Shown here: positions 52,521-64,000 of the stretch, one piece after another | Layout of the letters: every line of letters starts with the position of its first letter | Position numbering within the stretch: position 1 is the stretch's first letter | From: Hormiphora californensis | Lineage: Eukaryota > Ctenophora > Tentaculata > Cydippida > Pleurobrachiidae | Assembly: GCA_020137815.1 (NCBI GenBank) | Contig: CM035353.1 | Coordinates: 2,930,982-2,994,981 of the forward strand | Length of the DNA stretch: 64,000 bases | Direction of reading: 5' to 3' | Notes under the pieces: generated by a model | What the model was told of the DNA's origin: nothing | The model's input: the letters and a program-made list of their open reading frames with translations, nothing else | Databases searched by the model: none | Position numbers and translations under genes: made by a program

Positions 52521-53480
52521 TCTCCGTCTCTCGTCTAGAAAAGATGGGTTAGAATCCCTCTAGAAATAGAACCCCGTGATAGTGGAGAAGGGGTCTCAGC
52601 GGGGGTTTTTATAGTTTTTTTTTTTTTTTTTTTTTCCCCTCCCTTCCTCGCCCCCCCTACCCCCTTTCCCCCCCCTCTCCACCCTCTTCCCTCGCCTATC
52701 CCTCCCCCCTCCCTCTTGCCTTACCCCCATCTTTGTCCGTCTGTCCCGCCCGTTTCTGCCAGACAATGAGACAAATACAATGATTTAACAGAAGATCGAA
52801 AACAGGAGAAAGGGGCATGATGTATCAAGCTTTCTTACTTCTTTTCCCCTTCCTTTTCCCTTCTTGTCTGCCCCCACCTTCAGTCCTCGCACTCCCTTCG
52901 ACGCGCCCAACACGGCCGCCAGGTGGTACCTCCTCTTTCCTCTCCTACCCCAAAAAAATCAAAAACAAACAACCCACCCCCTGTATCATATCCGGCCCAA
53001 ACCTCCACCCTACCAGGTCCCCCGGGCAGCCCTTACCGATGCACCCCCCATCCCCGGGTCCCTAACATACACAAACCCGTCAATGTACAATACAGCAGTC
53101 ACGAACCACACCCCCCCACCCTCCTCACATCCCCATCCACCCAGTCCAACCGCCCCCATACGCTCCATTCTCCTTCAGATACGAACACCCCTTCTTTCCC
53201 TACTTACTACCTATCTTTCCCCTTCTCCATTCTTCCTGCTGCTTTCTCCGGTCCTCTCCCCCCGGCCCCTCTTTTCTATGCCAGCCGCCCTTTCCTCTAC
53301 TATGCATTCCTCTACTTACCATTTCAGATACTTCCTACACATTGGACGACTTAATGTATACTTAACTACTATTCTTTATCTTGTTATTTTCTAACCCTCC
53401 TTTACATTTGTAAAGTGCCTTTTCTCTTCCTCGCCCGAGACACGTCGAGCTTAGTGGGCAACAGCGTATCATATCCACAA
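52521..53480. other. Pyrimidine-rich spacer
   Basis: Poly-T at 52614-52635, then C/T-rich sequence to about 53390. Open frames here are compositional. No gene supported. Confidence 0.4.
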
Positions 53481-53591
53481 CAGACCGACCGAATCAATCA
53501 GGAAATACTGGTCCCTGATTGGCTGATAACCAGTCACGTGACCTAAATAACGAGTTCTGATTGGTTATTTACTTGTTTCGGTCGGTTCCTG
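53481..53591 (+). mobile_element. hAT-like MITE copy 11
   Basis: Full copy with a small aatc duplication near the left end. Flanking repeat degraded. Confidence 0.88.
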
Positions 53592-53796
53592 CGGCACAAT
53601 CTGTCGAAGGGCAAAGTATTTGTAGCAATGTTATGTATGTACATGTGTAGTATTTTCTAGTAGGTGCTAATATTAAGCCGACAAAGAGAATGTGTAAGTA
53701 TTGGGTTATAGTTGAGAGTCGAAAGAGAAAGTCAGTAAATGTGTCACAAAGCACTGTATATAGTGTTTACTACCTGCTCAGTGCGCAGCCGTCAGA

Positions 53797-53830
53797 GGCA
53801 ATGCTCTGACCGTACGGTTCTGATCGCACG
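53797..53830 (-). repeat. tRNA-derived SINE-like core
   Basis: The minus strand reads AGAACCGTACGGTCAGAGCA; it matches the fragments at 18371 and 35318. Confidence 0.45.
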
Positions 53831-54071
53831 TGCTTTATTTGAAAGAAATGAAATATAGCTCATGGTGCTGGTGTTAAATTGTTGACGTACAATTATATGT
53901 ATAGTAGTGGTGTTGATGAACACGATCGCAATGATCCAAGCTTTCATGAATTAACCAATATATACCAGGCCACGAGGGGGCTGCTGGCCAGACTGCAAGA
54001 ATGGGTACAAGATTTTCATGTATATCAATAAAGGTACGTTTTCAATCAGAGTACCGAAGAAAACTGGAGAC

Positions 54072-54174
54072 CGGAACCGACCGAAAAAAGAAAAAACCAA
54101 TCAGAACTCTTTTTGGGGTCACGTGAGGTTAATACCAATCGGGACCATTTTTCCCCTGATTCGTGGGGTTCCTG
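54072..54174 (-). mobile_element. hAT-like MITE copy 12, distorted
   Basis: Recognisable from cggaaccgaccga to gtggggttcctg, but many positions are converted to the preceding base (aaaaaagaaaaaacc, ccatttttcccctg). Confidence 0.75.
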
Positions 54175-54196
54175 TGGAGAGGGTTTATACAGCTTC

Positions 54197-54343
54197 AACT
54201 GTCAAACCTCGATTTACCGGACCTTCGATTCAGTAGACCTTCGATTAACCAGATGTATATTTCTCATATATTTAGTATAATTTGAGTGAAATAAAACCTT
54301 AACCTTCCCCGAGGAGACCCCGATAAATCGAGGTTTGACATCG
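54197..54343. mobile_element. CGATTTACCGG foldback family, copy
   Basis: tgtcaaacctcgatttaccgg at the left, ataaatcgaggtttgaca at the right, with an internal accttcgatt repeat. Confidence 0.7.
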
Positions 54344-54349
54344 CCAAAA

Positions 54350-57300
54350 AGCATCAAACTAAAATAGCAGATATGAGAGGGTCTAAGGTTCCAAAAAAAA
54401 AGATACTTGTTTCCCCCCCGAGTAAATCATTTCCCCCGTTATCTACTACTACAAACTAATAAAAGCATATAAAACCAGTTTAATTTTCGGTTCATAAAAA
54501 AAACTTTTCCATTTTAAATGATTATGAACGACAGTGATCTGCTACCAAGACACATGTAAAAGATCTCAACTTTACCACGTGAGATGGTGGGATCTATTTA
54601 AATGAGAGATATTTATAGGCCCCCATTGACAAGACTTTTTAACGGACAACCCTTAGCCAAAGCTCTGACAACCTGCCATACTAAGGGGGGGGCTCGCCAT
54701 TTCTTTACATATCAGGGCCCAGAAGATTTCCCCCGCGGATGGCTTTTTGCGCCTAAATCGCGCTCGAATCAAAATTTTTAAACGAGGAAACTTTTGATCT
54801 TTATGTTTTGGCGGTTCAATGCCATATAATTGTATAGAGGGAGGGGGAACAATAATCGTTTTTCCAAAACAATTAAAGGCGAGCGATATATTTATTAGAT
54901 GAAAAAAGCGCATTCCCCTAAAACTCATCTTGTATTATACCGCACAGGTAAAGGGAGGATCAATATTGTGTGTGCTACTACTACTACGCCGCGAGACACG
55001 TTTTACTTTGTACGTCAACACGTGAGCCATGTTACAGTTAAACAGTTCTGTAGATACTATGTTCCCCTTGTTTGACGGCCTCCTCTCACCTATACTACAT
55101 AGATGTGTTCCAGCTCGAGTAAATCACAAAGAAACGAAAATTCCCTCTGCACTAAATTTTAATCAAATAAAGTGGAGTTAAAAGGGGGGTGGAAAGCGAT
55201 TCGGTGGTTAAAACCAATGCAAAATTTTTCCCCCACGTGTGTGTTTTTCCCCCCCCCTTTTCCCTCTCCCTTTTCTCCTTCTCTTCCCCTTTCTCTCCTC
55301 TCTCTCTCTTTTCCTTTTCCTCTTTCCCCTCTTTCCCCCCTCTCTCCCCCTTCCCCCTCTCCTTCTTTCCCTCCTCTCTCTCTCTCTCTCTCCCCCTTTT
55401 GCTTTTTCTCTGTCCCCCCCTCTCCTCTCTCTTCCCCCCGCTCTTCTCTCTCCCTCTCTCTTTCCCTTTTTTTTTTTTAATTTTCAAGGGTGTTTATTAA
55501 GAAACCCCTTCTTTTGAAGTGACACATGGTAAGGGACCTTTGCTCCCAAAGAGGTAAGTACAGAGCTGAATAGTTTAACACTAAACCCTTAAAACTATAA
55601 ACCCTACATACAAAAACCGCCGTCCTTGCCCGATTTTCGCACGACTGTTTTCCCCCCAAAAAGGCCAAAAACTCGATTTCCAAACATGAGCATTTTTAAA
55701 ACTAATGGGGAAAAGCTGCGCCCGGGGGTAAAGATCCCAAAAAGGGTTAAGTATGAAAGGAACTTAATACAAACCCCCTCCCGCGGGGCACTATTAAAAT
55801 AGACGCACTTTCAGGCAGTTCTCTATTACTGTAAGCACGGGGCCCAAGGGACCCGTGCGTTACAGCCCTTTAAATCCGACGTCAGCGAGGGGTTTACAGG
55901 GGTTTCCCGCACAAAGGAGGGGGTTGGTTCTATGACCCCGCTGGCGGACCTAGGGCCCCAAAAACAAAGCACAAATTAGTGTTGAACACAGAGAAGCTCA
56001 CACAAAACGGGTCAAAAGTTAGAAATAAAGTACAGAGTGCTCTCTACATTCTCCCACACTCGTAACAATCGTTTGTACAGTTTCAAAGCGTGGAAATGCA
56101 GAGAGAGAGTACAGTTAATTGTGGGTCATGGCAACAGTTGCAACAGACGGGCGGGCGCCAATATTAGACAGAGAGCGTTGTAGTTGTACACAACCCCCTC
56201 TTGATTAACCCAAGTATTTTAGTGTTTCCAGTAAAAATTCCCTTTGTGACCCTTTACACAATCTGTCAGAGGGCGTCGTCTATCGAGACACAAACTGGCA
56301 GGCGTGCACGGCCCAATAGACCAGTGCAAATTGTTTGAGCGCGCCGTGCGTCTATTTGAGCCGGCGGGGTCTATATAGATGGAGATTGGAGCTAACGTTG
56401 GGAAATATGTGGTAGAGGAGGAGAGGAGTAAGGACATGCGATCATTAATTCATGCTAACGACACTTTTCCGGCACAATTTGTTCATTAATTAAGCATAAA
56501 TTAGTTGAATTACCCGCATTACATATTATATTTATAACTAGTATAACATCGCCGTATAATGAATCATCGGAATTTAAGTTCAGAATCGTAAAATCAGCGT
56601 AGCATCCAATTAAGAGCAAAATTAAGCTTACTTCACTGCCTGTTTTTCCAACTACAAACACACAATTTAAATGATATGCTATAAGTACTTATTTCCGTAT
56701 AGCTGTCTTGTGGATATATGTATGCTTGAACGATAGTCCTTCTAAGTTCTACTACCATACTAATGCATCGTATTTCGACATGGCTAATTGCTCAGAATTA
56801 AGTCACGTGGCAGATTCGACTATTGGCCGAGCACGTGCCCGATCGACTATCAAGCAATGCAAATCGGTCGAGAAACGAGCTGCTGTCCATCAATATCTAT
56901 CGTTAAAAAGAAAGCACGTTAGAATACCTTTTGGAGGGGTAGCAAATTCATTTGGGGACTATCATCAGGATAGGGACAATTATATCTGTCCTATAATCTG
57001 CCGTCCTATATAATCTAGTAGATAGTATCTATAATCTAGATATCAGATAGTATCTATAATAGATACTATCTAATAGGACGGCAATGGATTAGGAGTAAGT
57101 TATATAAGTATCTTATACTACATAGAATATGTTACACCCAGATAGTTATAGACAATTATAGTAATTGTATATTTCAAGAGTTGTTACAAAACAGCTGTTG
57201 AAAAGAGGTTTTTCCAACTGCAAGGTAGAAAAGAACGTGAAGTAGCTTTATTCTAGAGGGCTTCAGAGCAAAGAATTGCCACAACAGCCGCGACACACAA

Positions 57301-57480
57301 ATTACATTTAAGTCACATAATTTAGGTATGAAGAATATAATCCTCGAGGAAGATGATAAAACAGGGAGCGGAATTCCAATTAAAATGTGGTCAAAAAGCC
57401 ATTGTGAACAAGGCTATGGGAGCTGTTTCTTCTTAACAAGATAGAACCCTGCAATAACGGTGTTTCCTGATATATATGGA
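54350..57480. other. Low-confidence sequence and AT-rich spacer
   Basis: 54350-55950 is full of short homopolymer doublings and a CT-rich block (55240-55480). 55950-57480 is ordinary AT-rich DNA with one palindrome (gccgtcctat...ataggacggc, about 57000-57082). No gene supported. Confidence 0.4.
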
Positions 57481-57522
57481 AAAAGGAGAGAATTCTATTA
57501 CTGCAACTAGGCTGCTCTCTCG

Positions 57523-57545
57523 TTCTCTCTCCCTCTCTCTCTCCC

Positions 57546-57622
<77 letters not shown>
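57523..57622. repeat. (CT)n microsatellite
   Basis: About 100 bp of CT, nearly pure after 57550. Confidence 0.95.
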
Positions 57623-57626
<4 letters not shown>

Positions 57627-58003
57627 TGTCTGACTTTCGGCTGAGTCTGGCTGTCAGACACACCTACACAACTGCAGCTGTAGTAGCTGTCTGATATTCT
57701 TTCTGTTCGGCATAGCAGAAAAAAATTGAATACCTAGGAATTATTAAACGGGAGATATAATATCCCGGATATTTATATAATATTATGTTCATTTGAAGAA
57801 AGAGTAACTTTGATGTACATAAGCTATCTAAGAAATGGATTTGCCTAGTTGCTTTTCCACCTGTAATTAAAGATGAAGGGGCAGTGATAATTTTCGTTGC
57901 CTTTTCAATTACTATCGTGGACTGGGGGCAAATCAAATATTAGAATATTATTTTCGATGAAGTATATTATTTTCACAGTTGTGCAACTATAGTTGCTCTC
58001 AAC

Positions 58004-58112
58004 CAGGAACCGACCAAATCAGGAAATACTGGTCCCTGATTGGCTGATAACCAGTCACGTGACCTAAATAACGAGTTCTGATTGGTTGTTTACTTGTTTC
58101 GGTCGGTTCTTG
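58004..58112 (+). mobile_element. hAT-like MITE copy 13
   Basis: Full copy. The flanking repeat is CTCTCAAC / CTCTCAAA (7 of 8). Confidence 0.92.
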
Positions 58113-58507
58113 CTCTCAAACAGAACAGAAAAGGATAATGTTACGACATAGAACCATGTACAGCTATATATTTATATAAAGTACTAGCACTAGCCGCTGA
58201 GCAAGTACTTTCAAACACACGGTAATTGTCAACACTTCATGAAGTGAAGCTATCATCTATCAGAATTCTGTAATACTATTATAGTAGTACTGTAGTATCT
58301 GCAACATCAACACACTGTAGTGCTTGCAAATAATGTATTAATTATCAAATGAAACATGCATGAAGTTTAGATGAGCTGATCGATCACGGATCACGGATCA
58401 CGGATCAGTATGTATATGAAATCTGCGATTCTGGAGATAAGTATAATTGTACTCAACAACAAAAATACTCTTCTTCTCAATCACTATCTCGTTTATTAGA
58501 ACCTATA

Positions 58508-59245
58508 ATCACTTGACTTAACTTGAGCGGGTGGAATTCCCGAACGCCTTGAACAAGATTTCTACACGCATCACGTTCCTCCATCACTGAAGCTATCTCC
58601 TTCACGCCACCCAGACCCGTATCTTTCCGCAAAACGTCCACAAAGGTTTTCTCAGGTCTGCCACGTTTGGCTTGACCGTGGCCAAAGAAGAACTTTGTGG
58701 AGGGTTAGCTCAGACGTTGAGCATAACCGGCTAGACGTAGTCTGCGTTTTGCTATTTTCGTGCTGAGGATTGGTAGCCCTCCAATACCAGTGGCAACTCC
58801 GTATGATACTTGTTAAGCGCCGTTCTCAGCATCCGGGTGTATATGTTCCATTCAGGCTCTTCTCCATTTGTTTGGTGAGGACTGAGGGACCACGTTTCAC
58901 AGCCATAGAGTAGGACTGTTTCGACGGTAGCTACAAACAACCCGCACTTTAGTTCGTCGTTCAGATCTGAGTTCCAGACTTTCTTCAATCCGTGGCAAGC
59001 AACCCATGCTTTGCTCTTCCGGTTCTTGGAATCTCTGATCCACGATCCAAGGTATTTGAAGTCATCTGCTCTTTTGATCGTGTGTCCATCACAGGTAAGG
59101 AGCGGCTCTGGATCAGGGATGTTCTTCACTATGAGCTCCGTTTTGTTGTACGTTATACCTCACGTAGTATAACGCTTAACTCCTCAACTGAGTTTGCCAG
59201 CAGGGCCACGTCGTCCGCAAAGTCTATGTCAGTAATTCTAGATGC
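58508..59245 (-). pseudogene. RTE-like non-LTR retrotransposon RT C-terminal fragment
   Basis: Minus-strand order: DIDFADDVALLANSVEEL (catalytic DD), then in a shifted frame the open stretch DDFKYLGSWIRDSKN, RKSKAWVACHGLKKVWNSDL, FVATVETVLLYGCETWSL and IYTRMLRTALN, then after further slips GRPEKTFVDVLRKDTGL. These are RT thumb/connection motifs of RTE/Jockey-type elements. Several frame breaks and no 5' half. Confidence 0.85.
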
Positions 59246-60701
59246 CCCATAATAATCAGCGTAATAGTTTAAGTTGATAGCTATAATATGGGACAAACCT
59301 GTCTATGTAAAAGTCATCGCTCGACATCCGCGTTTCAACATCACCTGCATTTCATCATGTTCATGACGTCCGCTGAGTTGAAGAACAAACTGCTACCAAC
59401 AAAATAGGAAATATAGATATCCTCGATCTGGTTTGTAATCGGCTATACCTCAAATTAGGTTTATAGATCTGATATGAAAGCAAATACGAGTTCGGCCGTA
59501 AACAAGAAGTTGAGCGGTGGGTCCTTATCATTATTACAATTGGTCATTAGCCTAACGTAGAACATCCGGAGACATTACGGTGCGAGAGGATGAATGAGAG
59601 AGGATGAGAAAGAGAGAGCCCTTGAGTAGAGGGAGAGAGAGGGAGGATGAGAGAGTGGAACGATCACGAGATCGAGATGGGCAGACGAGATAGCGAAGGA
59701 GAAACGAACCAGACCCCGGTAGACTTGGAGAAATCGGGACGAGGAGGAAACGAGATGAAGAGAGAATGTTTGGGGTGGAGGAGGAAAGAGGAAAGGAGAG
59801 ATTGAGGACGAAGACAGAACGTCAACGAGACGGAGAGGATGATGAGGACGGGTGTGAAAGATGATGCAGAGGAGACGTGAAGAGCGATTACACGGATAAG
59901 CAGAGAGAACGCGAATTATGTGAGAGAGAGGGCCGATTAGAGATGAGAGGCAGACGGAGTGGTGGAGGGGAAGAGGTGGCTAGCGGAGAGAAGAGGGCAA
60001 GGACCGGAGCACCAACGACGGAGAGAACGATTATTGAGATGGAAGATGCGACCGAATGTTAGGAGGGGGCGGTCTGGGACTCGTGGAGAAATTCAGATGG
60101 AGCACAGGAATCCGAAGTGTGCGAGGGGAAAGACAGGAAGATTGGTCGAGTACTCGGAGAGTGACGAGATGGGGAGGTAGCGAAGAAGGAACCGCAGTGG
60201 AGGAACGGGAAGTGGTGGGGGCGAGTATGGAGAGGAGGGAGTGTGAGTGACGGCGCAGGTAGACGACGAGCTGACGTTAGATGAGATCATGACCGAGACG
60301 GATAGAGAAGGACTAAGAGGAGCTGAGTGCAGACGAGAGTCCGATCCGAGTGGTCAGACGATGTGACGGGCGATAAGGGAGATGATCGAATTAGACGAGA
60401 GAGTGATGAGTGGAATGATGAGAGAAATGAGGTACTGACGAGAGGAGAAACGAAGAGAGCCATGTGGACGATCGAGGAGAGAGAGAGAAGGGAGAGAGAG
60501 GAGAAGGAGGGCGAAGATCGGAGAGGAGAAGAAGAAGAGGATAGATGATTGAGTGGAGGAGAGAAGTAGGGAGGAGCGTCCCAGAGGATAACGGATGAGT
60601 AAACGGAAGGAGAGAGAAGAGAGAGGGACCAGAACTGAAGTGGACAGATGAGAGGAGAGACGATGGAGAGGAGACCAACGAGTGAGAAGAGGATCGATTA
60701 T
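59246..60701. other. Spacer grading into GA-rich sequence
   Basis: Ordinary sequence to about 59570; thereafter GA content rises steadily and pyrimidines become rarer up to 60701. The open frames on both strands are compositional. Confidence 0.6.
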
Positions 60702-63700
60702 GAGGGGGGGGGAAAGGGGGGGGGGGGGAGGAAGGGGGGGGAAGGGGAGGAAAGGGGGAGGGGAGGGGGGGGGGGGGGGGGGAGAGGGGGGAGAGGGAGA
60801 GGGGGAAGGGGGGGGGGAGAAAGAGGGAGGAAGAGGGAGGAGAAAGAAGAGGGGGAGGGGAGGGGGAGGAGGGAGGAGGAAGAAGGGAGAGGGGGAGGGG
60901 GGGGAGGGAGAGGGGGGAGGGGGAGGAAAGAGGGGGGGGAGGAGGGAAAGGAGGGGAGAGGGAGGGGGGGAGAAAGGGGGGAAAGAGGGGGAGGGGGGGG
61001 AAAGGGGAAGAGGAGGGGAAAAGGGGGGAAGAGGAGGGAAAAGGAAGGAGGAGAAGGGAAGGAGGAAGGGAGGGAGGAGAGGGGAAAGGGAGGGGGAGAA
61101 AGGAGGAGGGGGGGGAAGGGGGGGGGGGGGGGGGGAGAAGGAAGGGGGGGGGGAGGGGGGGGGGGAGGGGAGGGGGGGAAGGGGAGAAGAGGGGGAAAGG
61201 AAGGGAAGAGGGGGGGGGGGGGGAGGGGAGAGGGAGAGGAGGGGGAGGGGGGGAAAGAGGGGGGGGGGGGGGAGAGGGGAAAGGGGGGGAGGGGAGGGGG
61301 GGGGGGAGGGGAGGAGGGGAGAAAGGGGGGAAGGGGGAGGGGGGGGGGGAAGGGGGGGAGGGGGGGGAGGGGAAGAGAGAAGGGGGGGGGGGGGGAAGGG
61401 GAGGGGGAGAGAGAAGGGGAGAGGGAAGGGGAAAGGGGGGGAAGGAGGGGGAGGGGGAAAGGGGGGGAAGGGGGGGGAAGGAGGGGGGAAGAAGGGAGGG
61501 GAGGGGGAGAGGGAGAGGAGAGGGGAGGAAGGGAAAAGAGGGGGGAGGGAAAGGGGGGGAGAGGGGGGAAGGAGAGAAGAGGGGGAGGGAGAGGGGAAGG
61601 GAGGAAGGGAGGGGGGGGGGAAGGGGGGGGGGGGAAGGGGGAAAGGGGGGGAGGGAGGGGAGGAGAGAGGGAGAAGAGGAAGGGGGGGAGGGGGGGGAGG
61701 GAGGAGGAGAGGGAAGAGGGGGAAGGGGGGAGAGAAAGAAGGAAAGGGAGGGGAGGGAAGAGGAGGAGGAGGAAGGGAAGAGAGGAGAGGAAGAGGGAGG
61801 AAAGGAGGAAGGAAGGGGAGGAGGGAGGGGGGGGAGAAGGGAGGGAGAAGGGAGGGAAAGGAGAGAGAGGGGGGAGGGGAGGGGGAGGAGGGGAAGAAGG
61901 AGGGGGAGGGGAAGGAGAGGGGGAAGGGGGAAGGGGGAAAAGGAAAGGAGGGGGAAGGAGGGGGAGAGGAGGGGAGGGGGAAGGGAGAGAGAGGGAGGAA
62001 AGGAGGAGGGGAGGAGGGAGGGGAGAGGGAGAGGAAAGAGGAGGGGGGAGGGGGGGGGAGGAAAGGGAGGGGGAGAGGGGAGGAGGAGAGGAAAGGGGAG
62101 GAGAAGGGGAGGAAGGGAAGAGGAAGGGGAGGGGGGAGGGGGAAAAGGGAGGAGGGAGGAAGGGGGGGAAGGGAGGGAGGGAAGAGGAGAAGAGGGGGGA
62201 GGGGGAGGGGGGAGAGAGAAGGGGAAGGAGGGAGAGGGGAAGGGGGGAGGAGGGGGGGGGGAAAGGGGGGAGGGAGGAAGAGAGGAGGAGGAGGAAGAGG
62301 GAGGGGAGAAGGGAAGAGAGGAGGGAGAGGGAAGGGAGGGGAGAGGGAGGGGGGGGGGGGGAAGAAGAGGGGGAGAGGGGGGAAGAGGGGGAAGGGAAAA
62401 GGGGGAGGGGAGGGAGAGGGGGGGGAAAGAGGGAAGAGGAGGAGGAAGGGAGAGGGAAGGGGAGGAAGGAGGGGGGGAGGGGGGGGAAGGGAGGAGGGAA
62501 AAGGGGGAGGAGAAAAAAAGGAAGGGAGAGGAGGAAAAGGGGGGAAGGGGGAAGAAAGGGGAGAGGGAGGAGGAGGGGGAAGGGGAGAGGAGAGGGAGAG
62601 AGGAAGGGGGAGAGGAGGGAGGGAGGAAGGGAAGGGGGAGGAAGGGGGGGAGGGGAGGGAAAGAGGAAGGAGGGGGGGAGGAGGGAGGAGAGGAAGAGAG
62701 GGGGGAAAGGGAAAGGGAGAGGGGAGGGAAGGGGGAGAGAGGAGAGGGGAGGAGGAGGGGGAAGAGGGGGGGAGGGGGAGGAGGAGAGGGGGAGGAGGAG
62801 GGGGAGGGAGAAAGGGGGGGGAAGGAGGGAAAGAGGGAGGAGGGGGGGGAGGAGGGAAAGGAGAGAGGAAGGGGGGGGAGGGAGAGAGGGAAGAGGGGAG
62901 AGGAGGGGGAGAGGGAGAGGGGAGGAGAGGGGGAGGGGGGGGAAGGAAGGGGAGGGGGAAAGGGGGGGGGGAGGAGGGAGGGGAGGGGGAAGGGGAAGGG
63001 GGGGGAGGGGGGAGAAGGGGAGAGAGGGGGGGGAAGGGGGGGGGAGGGGAAGGGGGAGGGAGGAGGGGGGGGGAGGAGGGGAGGGGGGGGGGGGAGAAGG
63101 GAAGGGAGGGGAGGGGGAGAAGGGAGGGGAAGGGGAGGGGAGGGGAAGAGGGGGGAGGGAGGGGGAAGGGAGGGGGGAAGGGGGAGGGGAAGGAAGAGAG
63201 AGGGAGGGGGAGAGGGGAAAGGAGAGGGAGAAGGGAAGGAGGAAGAGGAGGGAGGGGAGAGGGGGGGGGGAGGAGGGGGGAAAAGAGAAGGGGAGGAGAA
63301 GAGGGAAGAGGGGGAGAAGAAGAGGGAGGGGGGGAGGGGGAGAGGGAAGGGAGAAGGGAGGAGGGGAGGGGAGAAAAGGGAAGGAGGGGAGGGGAGGGGG
63401 GAGGGAAGGGAGGGGGGAGAGGGAAGGGGGAGAGGAGAGGAGGGAGGGAGGAGGGAAAGAGGGGGGGGGGGAGGAGGGAGGGGAGGGGAGAGGAAGGGGA
63501 AGGGGGGGAGGGGGGAGGGGAAGAGGGGGGGGAGGAGGAGGAGGGGGGGGAGGGGGGAGGGGGAAAGGGGAGAAGGGGGGGGAGGGGAGGGGGAGGGGGG
63601 GGGGGAAGGAGGAGAGGGGAAGAGGGGGGGAGGAGAGGAGAGGAGGAGAAGGGGGAAAGGGAGGGGGAGGGGAGGAAGGGGAGGAGGGAGGGAAGGAGGA

Positions 63701-64000
63701 GAAGGGGAAAAAGGGGGGGGGGGGAGGGGGAAGGAGGGGGGGAAGAAGAAGGAGGGAGGAGGAGGGGAAAAGGGGGAAGGGGGAGAGAGGGGGGGAGGGA
63801 GGAGGAGAAGGGGGGAGAGGAGAAGAGGGAGAAAAGAAAGGAGGGAGAGGGAGGAAAGGGAGGGGGGGAGAGGGAGGGGGGGAGAGGGGGAAGGAGAGGG
63901 GGGAAGGAGGGGGGAAGGAGGGGGGGGAGGAGGGAAGAGGAGGAGGGGAGGGGGAAAAAGAGGAGGGGGAAGGGAGAAGGAGGAAGGAGGGAGGGGAAGG
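60702..64000. repeat. 3.3-kb tract of only A and G
   Basis: From 60702 to the window end I see no C or T on the + strand. The tract has no fixed repeat unit, only variable G runs broken by A. It is either a giant homopurine tract or a sequencing artefact grown from a (GA)n microsatellite. Confidence 0.9.

Noticed and set aside
52817-53394. Pro/Ser-rich ORFs on +
   Set aside because: C/T-rich low-complexity DNA; no splice pattern or recognisable domain.
56708-57013. 101-residue ORF (MWIYVCLNDSPSK)
   Set aside because: No family, no splice support, ends in a palindrome; could be chance.
60327-60678. Arg/Glu-rich ORFs near the window end
   Set aside because: Composition-driven in the GA-rich gradient of doubtful sequence.

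Overview
This is a eukaryotic, almost certainly animal, window. Evidence: spliced genes with short GT-AG introns, an LDLa-domain G protein-coupled receptor (GPCR), a Shaker-type voltage-gated K+ channel, LINE, Gypsy and Helitron-like elements, and many short foldback DNA elements. I would guess a non-bilaterian marine invertebrate such as a sponge. That is inference from gene and transposon style; no marker here proves it.

Left part (1-17.7 kb). A minus-strand gene for an unrecognised proline-rich protein (1011-2917) is followed by about 4.5 kb of repeats. These include a duplicated block that preserves an apparent pre-insertion site for a TTAA-flanked foldback. A tiny twin-CX9C protein gene (7737-7898) precedes two clearly recognised housekeeping genes in the same orientation: the spliceosomal factor ISY1 (8164-11011) and the V-ATPase subunit D gene ATP6V1D (3' exons 11819-14851). 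Two transposon-like elements with poly-G ends and 8-bp target duplications sit in and after ATP6V1D. An element packed with a 14-bp motif on both strands lies at 17115-17683.

Middle part (17.9-35.6 kb). One Kv channel gene runs on the minus strand over 17.7 kb. I could trace an open path of 12 exons from the start codon through the T1 domain, S1-S6 and pore. It has two alternative last exons, each supplying the second half of the selectivity filter and S6. Its introns hold a nested opposite-strand GPCR gene (29432-32058), a tRNA-Arg gene, a tandem Helitron-like array that interrupts a retroelement nuclease ORF, and several large palindromes. An intact Ty3/Gypsy gag-pol ORF (35891-39859) ends 288 bp upstream of the Kv start codon on the same strand.

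Right part (40.8-64 kb). A single-exon orphan multi-pass membrane protein with a 15-bp coding minisatellite tail (40792-42540) is followed by LINE remnants, a tRNA-like sequence framed by 50-bp inverted arms, a palindrome with a hammerhead-like core, simple repeats, and finally about 3.3 kb made only of A and G.

A 109-bp hAT-like MITE family with CAGGAACCGACCGA ends recurs 13 times. Each copy carries CCAAT boxes flanking a CACGTG E-box. Several genes show single-base frame breaks, and several (GA)n/(CT)n tracts and the 54-56 kb stretch look like poor consensus, so reading-frame defects here should not be taken as pseudogenes without read support.
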